From Planctomycetales bacterium (GTDB lineage Bacteria; Planctomycetota; Planctomycetia; Pirellulales; Pirellulaceae), in NCBI GenBank assembly GCA_020427005.1, contig JAGQOY010000053.1, forward strand, positions 1 to 37,150: a stretch of DNA of 37,150 nucleotides. Reading direction: 5' to 3'. The position numbers and the translations under genes were made by a program. The notes under the pieces are model-generated. The model saw nothing but the letters and a program-made list of their open reading frames with translations, searched no databases and was not told the DNA's origin. This document shows, piece after piece, positions 18,056 through 25,597 of this stretch (position 1 is its first letter; every line of letters begins with the position of its first letter).

Positions 18056-18191
18056 TTTGTGGTTTGCTGTCTTCATATACGTTGGCTGGATGGCATCACG
18101 GCAACGTCGCTTGGCTCAAACTCTTGAGGCCTTACGAAAACAACTGGGTTCCGAATCTCGAACCGCAGAAACTAGCCATTCTAAGATTTAG
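18027..18191 (+). CDS. ccmD: CcmD-like small membrane protein (54 aa)
   Basis: This short gene sits where ccmD is expected, overlapping the end of ccmC by 29 nt in another frame. It encodes 54 residues starting MESAEVAYLSLWFAVF: one membrane helix (about 8-23) followed by a basic amphipathic helix RQRRLAQTLEALRKQL. This is the standard CcmD plan, a single helix with a charged cytoplasmic tail. The ATG at 18027 has an AGGAGG Shine-Dalgarno nine bases upstream, among the best in the window. CcmD is needed to release haem-loaded CcmE from CcmABC. Assignment rests on position, topology and RBS because CcmD sequences are poorly conserved. Confidence 0.85.
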   Translation: MESAEVAYLSLWFAVFIYVGWMASRQRRLAQTLEALRKQLGSESRTAETSHSKI

Positions 18192-18211
18192 CTCCATACC
18201 AGGCGAATTGC

Positions 18212-19216
18212 GTGACGTCAGCCTTCTTATTTGCAGCTTATGTTGCCCTAGTTGGGCAGCTAGAGCCTGTCGTCGGATCGATACGCGGCGTAGTTGTCAA
18301 CGCGTCTAACAACAGGACACCAGATCCCAACGCTCAAGTCGTGTTGCGGGTCCAACTCGATGGGCAACTTGCGATTGCCGCCGAGTGCCAGTCCGATGAG
18401 CTAGGGCGGTTTGCGTTTGAGAACATCCCTGCGGATCCCGACTACGTCTATTTACCAGGCGCGAACCGAGACGGAGTACACTATCCGAGTTCTCGAATCA
18501 CATTAGGACCGGAAAATCCAAATTCATTCGTTGTGCTTTCCACTCACGATACCCTGTCCGTTGATAATCCGTTGGTCATTCGTAATCACGACGTATTGAT
18601 TCGGACAGATGACAATAGTCTTCAAGTATCCGAAACGCTCACGATCGATAATCCAAGCCTGATGACGTACGTTGGTCAACTGGATAACCTGCACAACCGG
18701 CAGACGACACTTAGTCTTTCTATTCCCTCGAATTTTCGGCGAGTAACCTTCGAAAAGGAGTTCTATGGGCGACACTTCATTTTATTCGATGGTCGCCTCG
18801 AAACTGAGATTCCTTGGACACCGGGCCGACGTGAATTGGCTTTTACCTATGTAATTCCCATTGTGGGGCAAGAAATCGCATGGAAGCGAGTTGTGGATTT
18901 ACCTTTCGAACACTTGCATATCACAGTTCAGTCCCGTACGCCGCAGAAGGTCACTTGCAATTCTGCCCCGCCCTCTCACCCAGCCGATGGTACTGTAGAA
19001 TTCGAGATCAGCGGTCGAGACTCGGCGGTTGGGCAACTAATTCAAATTGAGCTTGAGCGGAAGAAGCTTGAGTTGGCGAATTACGGAGGATTCTTGGCTA
19101 TCGCAATTCTCCTAGCCCTAATCGGAATTTCTACTGTAATCGCCCGCTCAAAGCAGAATGAGCAGATCGAGCGAACCCAGACGAGCGATCCGGCACGGTT
19201 GGGAAAGGCGGCCTGA
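18212..19216 (+). CDS. Membrane-anchored protein with transthyretin/carboxypeptidase-regulatory-like domain, linked to the ccm operon
   Basis: This 334-aa protein has a short N-terminal hydrophobic signal (FLFAAYVALVG) and then a beta-sandwich of the carboxypeptidase regulatory/transthyretin-like type: GSIRGVVVNASNNRTPDPNA, then SDELGRFAFENIP. A second beta-rich region (about 120-280) follows. The protein ends with a membrane helix FLAIAILLALIGIS (about 290-310) and a short charged tail. It should be exported with its bulk in the periplasm. It lies 20 nt after ccmD, so it is probably the last gene of the ccm operon, possibly helping apocytochrome or haem handling. No cysteine pair or CxxCH is present, so it is not a replacement for CcmG/CcmH thiol chemistry. 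The start is GTG 18212. I do not know a named function. Confidence 0.75.
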   Translation: MTSAFLFAAYVALVGQLEPVVGSIRGVVVNASNNRTPDPNAQVVLRVQLDGQLAIAAECQSDELGRFAFENIPADPDYVYLPGANRDGVHYPSSRITLGPENPNSFVVLSTHDTLSVDNPLVIRNHDVLIRTDDNSLQVSETLTIDNPSLMTYVGQLDNLHNRQTTLSLSIPSNFRRVTFEKEFYGRHFILFDGRLETEIPWTPGRRELAFTYVIPIVGQEIAWKRVVDLPFEHLHITVQSRTPQKVTCNSAPPSHPADGTVEFEISGRDSAVGQLIQIELERKKLELANYGGFLAIAILLALIGISTVIARSKQNEQIERTQTSDPARLGKAA

Positions 19217-19239
19217 TTCCACAACCGCTCTTTTCCGAT

Positions 19240-19293
19240 TCAGGGACCTAAAGTTAGGATACATTTCAAAACTCCTTTGCTAAACTGGAGTTT
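19240..19293 (+). promoter_or_regulatory. Two inverted repeats upstream of the c554-like cytochrome gene
   Basis: In the 113-nt gap before the tetrahaem cytochrome gene there are two perfect inverted repeats. One is CCTAA-AG-TTAGG, just upstream. The other is AAACTCC (19269-19275) with GGAGTTT (19287-19293) around an 11-nt spacer. The second could be an operator or a weak hairpin ending the ccm transcript; no T-tract follows, which argues against a standard terminator. Confidence 0.35.
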
Positions 19294-19329
19294 CGAGGTA
19301 AAAGTTAACATCAGTTTGAGGAATCTTTC

Positions 19330-19968
19330 ATGGAGCGATCTCGCACATTGACTAAATTTCTTATGGTCGTGCCCATAGTGGCTTTCTACTGCGGCAGCAT
19401 GGCGGGTCTTTGCTGTGGTCAGTCAAGATCCCCAGTAGACATGTTGCCCTCCCCACATGACATTAAATACGTGGGACTAAGCAAATGCGCGGCTTGCCAT
19501 TTCAACCAGTACAAGGACTGGAAGGACTCCGAACACAACCGTGCGTTTGAGATTTTACCCCTTAAATATCGCTCCGACGCAAGCTGTCTGAAATGCCATA
19601 CAACTGGAAAAGAAGGCGAAGCCCACGCTCAAGAATATGGTGTCTCGTGTGAGGCGTGCCATGGTCCAGGTGAAGAACATGCCAAATATGCTCTTACTTT
19701 TGTAAATGAGAATCGGATGCTTTCCGAAACAGAATTAACTACACTGCGAGGAAAAATTCAGCGGTTGGACCTTCACCAATGTGTAAACTGTCATATCAGC
19801 AAGGCACATCAGAAACATCCGCCGTTTGACCGTGAGACACCCCCTGTAGCTAGCTCTTCCAAGTCGATGAGTTTTTTCCAGGGGATTCACGAGCAGGAAG
19901 TTGTTCCCAATGCGGCTGTTTCTCAGCCACCGAAGTCGGAGACCTTAATACTTGGTACTGGCCGATGA
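19330..19968 (+). CDS. Tetrahaem cytochrome c554-like protein
   Basis: This 212-aa protein has an N-terminal hydrophobic export signal (about 8-26). Its four CxxCH sites have first cysteines at residues 53, 86, 107 and 151 (CAACH, CLKCH, CEACH, CVNCH). The arrangement CAACHFNQYKDWKDSEH followed by CLKCHTTG and VSCEACHGPGEEH is characteristic of the cytochrome c554 family of electron carriers. The C-terminal 50 residues are haem-free and low in complexity. It lies directly before napD, 109 nt away, on the same strand. A periplasmic shuttle feeding the nitrate reductase is a reasonable role, although the family also includes carriers in nitrogen oxidation and multihaem reductases. Confidence 0.88.
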   Translation: MERSRTLTKFLMVVPIVAFYCGSMAGLCCGQSRSPVDMLPSPHDIKYVGLSKCAACHFNQYKDWKDSEHNRAFEILPLKYRSDASCLKCHTTGKEGEAHAQEYGVSCEACHGPGEEHAKYALTFVNENRMLSETELTTLRGKIQRLDLHQCVNCHISKAHQKHPPFDRETPPVASSSKSMSFFQGIHEQEVVPNAAVSQPPKSETLILGTGR

Positions 19969-19978
19969 TTGACATCAA
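19965..19978 (+). promoter_or_regulatory. Candidate FNR/CRP-family box upstream of napD
   Basis: The sequence ATGAT-TGAC-ATCAA matches the FNR consensus TTGAT-N4-ATCAA at 9 of 10 arm positions. It overlaps the stop codon of the preceding cytochrome gene and lies about 100 nt before the napD ATG. With a standard -41.5 placement, transcription would begin near 20013. I see no strong -10 hexamer, and I cannot test the background frequency of such sites. Confidence 0.45.
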
Positions 19979-20077
19979 CTTGGGCTGTTCAAAGACTCGC
20001 GAAATTACAACGACTTGAACCGTCGGTAGTGATGAAACAACCCGTGTATCCGTGCGATTAGCACTAGAAACACTAGA

Positions 20078-20407
20078 ATGTCTGTTTGTGGACTAGTTTT
20101 GACGCTCTGCGATGACAGCCAATTGAGGGCCGAAACAATAGCCGAGCTTGGTCGTTGGCCGCAAATCTCGCTTGGAGAGGAAGAATTCAATCGGCTGCCG
20201 CTAGTCCTTGATACTCCTTCTCGAAATGAAGACCGAGCGTTGCTGAACCGATTGGAAGCAATGCCTGGAGTGTTGATGGTCGAGGTTGCTTTTGTCGGAT
20301 TCGACGAGCATTCGGGCAATTCTCAATCGAGCCGATCCGCTGCAATTCCAGGCTTTCCGGAGATTTCTCCTGATACCCAGAAGGACGACAGGAAAAATGG
20401 ATTCTAA
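20078..20407 (+). CDS. napD: NapD, chaperone for periplasmic nitrate reductase maturation
   Basis: NapD binds the Tat signal of NapA in the cytoplasm and holds back export until the cofactor is inserted. This 109-aa protein shows the family features: SVCGLVLTLCDD at the N-terminus, a central RLPLVLDT strand, and the LEAMPGVLMVEVAFVGFDEH motif near residues 62-81. The Pro/Ser-rich tail beyond residue 82 is extra. It overlaps napA by 11 nt in another frame. No Shine-Dalgarno precedes the ATG. Instead there is a nine-base tandem repeat (CACTAGAAA then CACTAGAAT) that includes the first base of the start codon. Confidence 0.88.
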   Translation: MSVCGLVLTLCDDSQLRAETIAELGRWPQISLGEEEFNRLPLVLDTPSRNEDRALLNRLEAMPGVLMVEVAFVGFDEHSGNSQSSRSAAIPGFPEISPDTQKDDRKNGF

Positions 20408-22832
20408 ACGTCGTGATTTACTAAGAACAGCCGCATTTGCTGCGGCCGCCGCAGCTGCTTCTGGCCGCAATTCAAGTTCTGTGACTGCTTCGGCCGCAGA
20501 ATTATCGGAATCGGAAGCGGGGATCCAGTGGCAAAAAGCTCCCTGTCGATTTTGTGGTACCGGTTGCCATGTCCAGGTTGGCGTTGAAGCTGGCAGAGTG
20601 GTAGCCATTGCTGGCGACAAACATGCAGCTGTAAACAAGGGCTTGTTGTGTGTCAAAGGCTATCATGTTGGTGCTGCTCTTTACGGAAAGGATCGACTCA
20701 CAAGTCCACTGTTGCGCCGCGAAAACGAATGGGTCGAAATATCGTGGGACGAAGCGATCGATATCGCCGCTCGCCGAATTCTTCGGGCGCCTGAGAATTT
20801 TGCTTTTTACGGATCTGGGCAATGGACCATTCCAGAAGGATATGCAGCCCAAAAGCTAATGAAAGGCGGCTTGGGCAACAATCACATTGACCCCAATGCG
20901 CGACTCTGCATGGCCTCGGCGGTTACTGGCTTTTTGGCAACGTATGGTGTTGATGAACCGGCCGGATGCTTTGATGACCTAGATGTGTGTGACGTATTGA
21001 TCTGTTGGGGAAACAACCCGGCTGAAAATCATCCCGTCTTATTTTCGCGAGTACTGGATCGCCCCGCTCACGGTGTTGGTGGCCGCGAGAGGCCCGTGCG
21101 AATCATTGATATAGGCACCAGAAAAACACGCACCAGTGAACTGGCCAGCGAATTCCTGTTGATGAAACCTCATGGCGACGTAGCGCTTGCACTCGGCATA
21201 ATGCATTTGCTCGTTGCACAGGGCCGGTACGACGCGAACTTCGTACAGAAGTTTTGTAGTTTTCGCATGCCCGAAGAAGCCAATCCGACACTGACCGGCC
21301 AAGCAATTTCATTTGAACAGTTCAAGAGTCGAATAGAGAAATATACGCCTGAAACCGTTGCTGAATTAAGCGGTATTGCCGCCTCGAAAATCGCAGAACT
21401 GGCCGAGTTATTTGCTTCACGCGATCTGCGCATAACCAGCGTGTGGTGCATGGGTATGAATCAACACACGATGGGTACTGCCGTGAATTCGCTGGTTCAC
21501 GGCGTACATTTGTTGAGTGGACATTTTGGTCGCCCCGGCGATGCACCTACCAGCCTGACTGGTCAACCATCGGCTTGTGGTACGGTACGTGAAGTGGGCA
21601 CATTAGCTCATGCGTTACCGGGCGGGAGAGTCGTAGCTAACGCGGAGCATCGCGCACAATGTGAGCAGCTTTGGAATCTACCCCCTGGTCGGATCAATCC
21701 ACTGCCTGGTTACCATACCGTAGAGATGTTTCGTCGTTTCACGTCCCCCAGTCAAGGCGCTGGAGACATTGATACTTTGTTTGTTCAGGTTACCAACCCT
21801 GGCCAAACTCTGCCGGATCTAAACCAGCTTTTCAATGCGAAGCAGAAGCTTAGTGACAAGTTCTTAATCGTGGCCGACGTTTACCCAACCGTTACTACTC
21901 AAGCAGCGGACTTGATTTTGCCGGCCGCGATGTGGATTGAGAAAAATGGCATCTATGGAAATTCGGAACGTCGAACTCAGCAGTGGTTCAAAATGGTTGA
22001 TCCACCCGGCCAAGCGCGCGACGACTGCTGGATGACTATCGCGCTCGCACACCGGCTGATGGAGCTAGGCCATCCAGGTATGAAGGACAAGAACGGCAAG
22101 TTCATCTTTCATATGGAAGATGAACAGGGGAATGAAGTCCCTGTTTGGCAGTGGGAACAGTACTACAAAGTCAACGTGGACAAAGCACTTTTCGAAGAGT
22201 ATCGCCGCTTCTCTACCCTCAAACACAAAAATCTGGCCCCTTATGACGAGTATGTCAACGCTCGCGGCCTGCGTTGGCCGGTGGTGGAGCAACCCGACGG
22301 AACGTGGCGCGAAACAAGATTTCGATTTTGTGAGAACGATGATCCCTTCGTGGCCTCTGGAAAGCAGATTGATTTTTATCACTCCACAACCGGTGATGGT
22401 CGAGCTCAAATCTGGTTTCATGAGTACGCCCCGCCTGCCGAAATTCCCGATGATGAATATCCGCTTTGGCTGTCAACTGGGCGCGTGCTGGAACAATGGC
22501 ACACAGGTTCTATGACAAGGCGGATTCCACAGTTAAACCGTGCTATGCCTGCAAGTTATGTCGAGATGCATCCTGAAGATGCCGATATTCTGAATCTCCG
22601 GCAGGGAGATATGGTAACAATCGAGTCACGACGTGGCTCGATTGACTTGCCCGTTTGGATTGGTGGAAGAGGAGTTCCACCGCGTGGAACAGTCTTTGTG
22701 CCTTTTTTCGACGAAACGCGGTTGATCAACTTGGTGACGTTGGGTGCTGTCGACCCATTCTCCAAACAACCCGATTTCAAAAAATGCGCTGTTCGAATTC
22801 ACCGTCGCACCAACCAAGGGGCTAAACAGTGA
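20397..22832 (+). CDS. napA: Periplasmic nitrate reductase catalytic subunit NapA
   Basis: NapA is a molybdenum bis-MGD enzyme that reduces nitrate to nitrite in the periplasm. From ATG 20397 it is 811 aa, close to the usual length of about 830. It begins with a twin-arginine signal (KRRDLLRTAAF) and an alanine run. The N-terminal [4Fe-4S] cluster ligands are Cys50, 53, 57 and 85 (CRFCGTGC ... LLCVKG, spacing x2/x3/x27), with the conserved Lys87 for electron transfer. The molybdenum ligand is Cys171 in DPNARLCMASAVTGF, the classic NapA sequence. The C-terminal cofactor-binding region includes STGRVLEQWHTGSMTRR. The frame is open upstream to 20286, but the twin-arginine motif, GACAGGA upstream and the napD overlap fix the start. 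The stop overlaps the ATG of the napB-like gene. Confidence 0.95.
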   Translation: MDSKRRDLLRTAAFAAAAAAASGRNSSSVTASAAELSESEAGIQWQKAPCRFCGTGCHVQVGVEAGRVVAIAGDKHAAVNKGLLCVKGYHVGAALYGKDRLTSPLLRRENEWVEISWDEAIDIAARRILRAPENFAFYGSGQWTIPEGYAAQKLMKGGLGNNHIDPNARLCMASAVTGFLATYGVDEPAGCFDDLDVCDVLICWGNNPAENHPVLFSRVLDRPAHGVGGRERPVRIIDIGTRKTRTSELASEFLLMKPHGDVALALGIMHLLVAQGRYDANFVQKFCSFRMPEEANPTLTGQAISFEQFKSRIEKYTPETVAELSGIAASKIAELAELFASRDLRITSVWCMGMNQHTMGTAVNSLVHGVHLLSGHFGRPGDAPTSLTGQPSACGTVREVGTLAHALPGGRVVANAEHRAQCEQLWNLPPGRINPLPGYHTVEMFRRFTSPSQGAGDIDTLFVQVTNPGQTLPDLNQLFNAKQKLSDKFLIVADVYPTVTTQAADLILPAAMWIEKNGIYGNSERRTQQWFKMVDPPGQARDDCWMTIALAHRLMELGHPGMKDKNGKFIFHMEDEQGNEVPVWQWEQYYKVNVDKALFEEYRRFSTLKHKNLAPYDEYVNARGLRWPVVEQPDGTWRETRFRFCENDDPFVASGKQIDFYHSTTGDGRAQIWFHEYAPPAEIPDDEYPLWLSTGRVLEQWHTGSMTRRIPQLNRAMPASYVEMHPEDADILNLRQGDMVTIESRRGSIDLPVWIGGRGVPPRGTVFVPFFDETRLINLVTLGAVDPFSKQPDFKKCAVRIHRRTNQGAKQ

Positions 22833-23659
22833 ATGAGAATAATCAGTTTCTTTCTGGTCGATTGGCTGCAGTATTTCTGCTCGGCGTCATCATGCTGGCC
22901 TTCGGCGGGTTTATTCTCGGAATCACCGAAGGTGTCGGACCTCCGAAGCCTGAGTTGGGGGCGCGGGCACTACACTCGGAGGAGCAACCAAATGATATGT
23001 CGGAATACAGCCGCGCATCAGAGGTAGACCAAGAGGCTATTCCGGCAACCAACTACGCTTCCATGCGACGCACTGAGTTAGCCGATTTGAAACACCCCCT
23101 GCCCTTGTTGCAAAGTTTTCCCTCTCAAACAGACTTTACGCGCTGTGTTACTTGCCACAATCCTCACACGGCAGAAATTCGGCCTAACGAAACAGACAAA
23201 CTCAAGTCACTTGCCGCCCGCAGCTTACGCCGAGCATATAATGGCGCTCCACCCATTATTCCTCACGTTGTCGAACGCACCAACGATGAAGCTTGCTTCA
23301 CGTGTCATGGGGATGGAGCAATCGTGGGAAATCGAGTTGCCAATCCCATGCCTCATGGACGACTCTCTCATTGCATTCAATGCCACGCGTCACCTCCACC
23401 TTCGATCTTCAGCGAACCAACGGAGGTAATCGACAATGCATTTGTCGGTCTCCCGGCACCCGTGTCTGGGCCAAGAGCCTACGGGGGCGCCCCGCCAGTA
23501 ATACCTCACGCAACCTGGATGCGTGATCGTTGTCTGTCCTGTCATGGCGGCACGGGGTGGCCCGGTTTGGAGGTTACGCATCGCTGGCGCGAGAACTGCC
23601 TTCAGTGTCATGCTACCTCAGCAACGTTGGAGCAACTTGCATTCAGTCCTCAGCTGTGA
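22829..23659 (+). CDS. Duplicated NapB-like five-haem cytochrome with N-terminal membrane anchor
   Basis: NapB is normally a small soluble dihaem cytochrome that passes electrons to NapA. This 276-aa protein has an N-terminal membrane helix (about 11-33) and then one isolated CVTCH (Cys106). Two successive NapB-like units follow: RAYNGAPPIIPH (135-146) with CFTCH (156) and CIQCH (182), and RAYGGAPPVIPH (216-227) with CLSCH (235) and CLQCH (257). Each unit has the PPxIPH, CxxCH, His, CxxCH order seen in NapB. It is therefore a tandem duplication plus an extra haem, five in total. It is translationally coupled to napA (ATGA overlap). Its 3' end overlaps the convergent 97-aa gene by 10 bp. It probably serves as a longer wire between a quinol-oxidising module and NapA. 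Confidence 0.88.
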   Translation: MNENNQFLSGRLAAVFLLGVIMLAFGGFILGITEGVGPPKPELGARALHSEEQPNDMSEYSRASEVDQEAIPATNYASMRRTELADLKHPLPLLQSFPSQTDFTRCVTCHNPHTAEIRPNETDKLKSLAARSLRRAYNGAPPIIPHVVERTNDEACFTCHGDGAIVGNRVANPMPHGRLSHCIQCHASPPPSIFSEPTEVIDNAFVGLPAPVSGPRAYGGAPPVIPHATWMRDRCLSCHGGTGWPGLEVTHRWRENCLQCHATSATLEQLAFSPQL

Positions 23660-23943
23660 TTTGGTAGTTTCGTGCGAATAATCTTCGTCGTTGGTTCCCC
23701 CGGTAGTATTGTATCGCACCACATCTCGCCTTCGAACATGTAGCGTACTTGGATAGCTGTCGCGCATCCCTGGACAAACAACGATTGTGCCTCGGCTAGA
23801 CTGATCGTCTGATCCGCCGAAGGAGTGCGCAATTGCACATGTTCTATTTCGGCGCCCTGCGACAAGTCGGCAAACAGAGCCAATACTTGGTCTTGCGACC
23901 ATTCCGCTTGTAGAATTTCCGGAATAGACTCGTTTTCGTTCAT
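23650..23943 (-). CDS. Small unknown protein (97 aa), coupled to the NapF-type gene
   Basis: This 97-aa soluble protein has no recognised family. It starts MNENESIPEILQ and contains an acidic helix-rich first half and a C-terminal beta-like stretch, VRYMFEGEMWCDTILPG. Its ATG at 23943 overlaps the stop of the NapF-type gene, so the two are translationally coupled. An in-frame opening reaches 24039, but that would lie inside the ferredoxin gene, so I reject the longer version. Its tail overlaps the end of the napB-like gene on the other strand by 10 bp. It may assist NapF or nitrate reductase maturation; this is inference from position only. Confidence 0.7.
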   Translation of the reverse strand: MNENESIPEILQAEWSQDQVLALFADLSQGAEIEHVQLRTPSADQTISLAEAQSLFVQGCATAIQVRYMFEGEMWCDTILPGEPTTKIIRTKLPNHS

Positions 23944-24674
23944 GATGGTAATGGAGTAGGTCGGTGAAAAGTTGGCATCAACAAAACAGCATTCTCGGGT
24001 GCGGGACAAACGAAGCGACAAACTCCGCAGCCTGTGCATACATCTTCGTTTATTTTGGGCTTGCCCGACGTTACTTCAATAGCGTTAGCAACTGGGCACC
24101 GTTCTCGACACGCACTACAAATCGAACCATGATAGGCTAGACACAAGTGCTCGGTAATCACCGCGGTACCCATCACTACCGGTATCTCGCGACTCAAGAC
24201 TTTCGGTTCACAAGCAGTGATGCATGGATAATCTGAGCACATCTGACATGCCGACAGGTCGGCTTGTATGGTCGGTGTACCGGCCAAAGGTCCCCAACGA
24301 TCGTCTAGCGGTCGGATCGCGCTATGGGGACAGGCCTTCGCACACTCGTTGCACTGCGTGCAGCCTCTCAAAAACTGCTTCTCTTCAATCGCTCCGGGCG
24401 GCCGAAAAATTGGAACGGCAGTGGGACGCGACGTCTTTATCTCCAGTGAAGGAACCGGATCAATAGAAATGCCTGCAATTGTTCGATTCCCGAGGTCCTC
24501 CGCGCTCGGATCGGTTTCATCCGTACTTCTTGCTACGGGGTATCTTCGGATCAGTGGCAATTCCATGCGTGCTTTCCACAACCTACCTCGAAGCAGGTCG
24601 CGTCGATTTAGCCATCGCCCTTTTCCTTTATCATTCACGCCATTCACCCAGTACTTTCCCACGCAAAGCCGCAT
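23940..24674 (-). CDS. napF: NapF-type ferredoxin with four [4Fe-4S] cluster motifs
   Basis: The protein contains four cysteine groups: CTQCNECAKACP, CQMCSDYPCITAC, ICSACRERCP and CTGCGVCRFVCP. Before them is NRRDLLRGRLW, matching the RRxxLxG opening of NapF. The segment CLAYHGSICSACRERCP is typical of NapF, an auxiliary iron-sulfur protein thought to help assemble or activate NapA in the cytoplasm. MauM/NapG proteins are related, and a NapG-like quinol-linked role cannot be excluded. The gene points against napDAB and diverges from the tetrahaem cytochrome gene at 24920. The start is uncertain: the frame opens with TTG at 24698, I list ATG 24674, and GTG codons at 24647 or 24638 would place the RR motif nearer the N-terminus, as in known NapF. 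Confidence 0.8.
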   Translation of the reverse strand: MRLCVGKYWVNGVNDKGKGRWLNRRDLLRGRLWKARMELPLIRRYPVARSTDETDPSAEDLGNRTIAGISIDPVPSLEIKTSRPTAVPIFRPPGAIEEKQFLRGCTQCNECAKACPHSAIRPLDDRWGPLAGTPTIQADLSACQMCSDYPCITACEPKVLSREIPVVMGTAVITEHLCLAYHGSICSACRERCPVANAIEVTSGKPKINEDVCTGCGVCRFVCPAPENAVLLMPTFHRPTPLPS

Positions 24675-24919
24675 AGAGCGGACACAATGTCGCACCAACT
24701 ACCATTGTCAGAGCTGATATCAAGTCAAAAACTTTTCGTCCTAGGTAAAGCAGCGTGTACTTGCTTTTACTTCTGAGATTTGCAACCCAAACGCGTTCTG
24801 TTTGACCAGCTTCATGCAATCGCTTGCCCTGGAGCGTGAAATTTGATACTCCAAAATTTAGCTCGAGTATGTATATTAGGGCGATTGTCATTGCATTTCT
24901 ACTCGAGTCGGCACGCACG

Positions 24920-25597
24920 ATGCGATTCACGCACATCTTTGTACTTCTGACCGTTTGTACACTGCTTTCCACTATCACCCTGATGAATTCAAACAATGGT
25001 GATACGGAAATGCAGTTCGCAACACTTAACAGTGAATTGGAGGCGACACCGGGACAGCCTTCCAATCCAACGCCGTTATCCGCAGAGGCGAGCCCAGCAA
25101 AATTTGCCATCGAGATTCATCAACCCGATGGGCCACCGATGATCGAGCTCAAGGTGCCTGATTCCGATACGGCTGAAGCCAAAATAGCTTGTTCCACCTG
25201 TCATAGTTTGCGTGAACCCGATTTCAGCAATAAGTCGGATGTCGCGCTCGATCAATTCCATCAGGGTTTGAAGGTCAGTCACGGGCAGCTTGCGTGTTAT
25301 GCTTGCCATAATCCGCAAGATATGGGGGCGTTACGAGGCGCAGATGGGTCCAGAATCGAGTTTCGAAATGTAATCTCGCTATGTTCCCAATGTCACGGGA
25401 AAATTGCTGAAGCCTTCGCTCACGGTGCGCACGGCGGTATGAACGGATTCTGGGATCTTTCCCGAGGACCGCAACTGAAAAATAACTGTATCGATTGCCA
25501 TGCGCCTCACGCACCGCGATACCCGAAAATGATTGTAGGCTTCAAACCGCACGACCGCTTCCTTGATTTGAAGGACGAGCATGCCACCCACCCCTGA
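24920..25597 (+). CDS. Tetrahaem cytochrome c, membrane-anchored or exported (DsrJ/NrfB-like position)
   Basis: From ATG 24920 this is a 225-aa protein with an N-terminal hydrophobic segment (IFVLLTVCTLLSTITLM) and a Pro/Ser-rich linker. Four CxxCH sites follow: CSTCH, CYACH, CSQCH and CIDCH. Extra histidines such as GAHGGMNGFWD and CHAPHAPRYP can serve as distal ligands. It is the first gene of a three-gene set with a Tat-exported ferredoxin and an NrfD-type protein, and overlaps the ferredoxin gene by 17 nt. The order of cytochrome, FeS protein and quinol-binding membrane protein is that of DsrJ-DsrO-DsrP and related complexes, although DsrJ has three haems. It probably passes electrons between the quinone pool and periplasmic cytochromes. 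The frame extends upstream to 24824 without a better start. Confidence 0.85.
   Translation: MRFTHIFVLLTVCTLLSTITLMNSNNGDTEMQFATLNSELEATPGQPSNPTPLSAEASPAKFAIEIHQPDGPPMIELKVPDSDTAEAKIACSTCHSLREPDFSNKSDVALDQFHQGLKVSHGQLACYACHNPQDMGALRGADGSRIEFRNVISLCSQCHGKIAEAFAHGAHGGMNGFWDLSRGPQLKNNCIDCHAPHAPRYPKMIVGFKPHDRFLDLKDEHATHP

Noticed and set aside
23944..24039. N-terminal extension of the 97-aa protein
   Set aside because: The extension lies wholly inside the NapF-type gene, and the ATGA overlap at 23940-23943 gives a better start.
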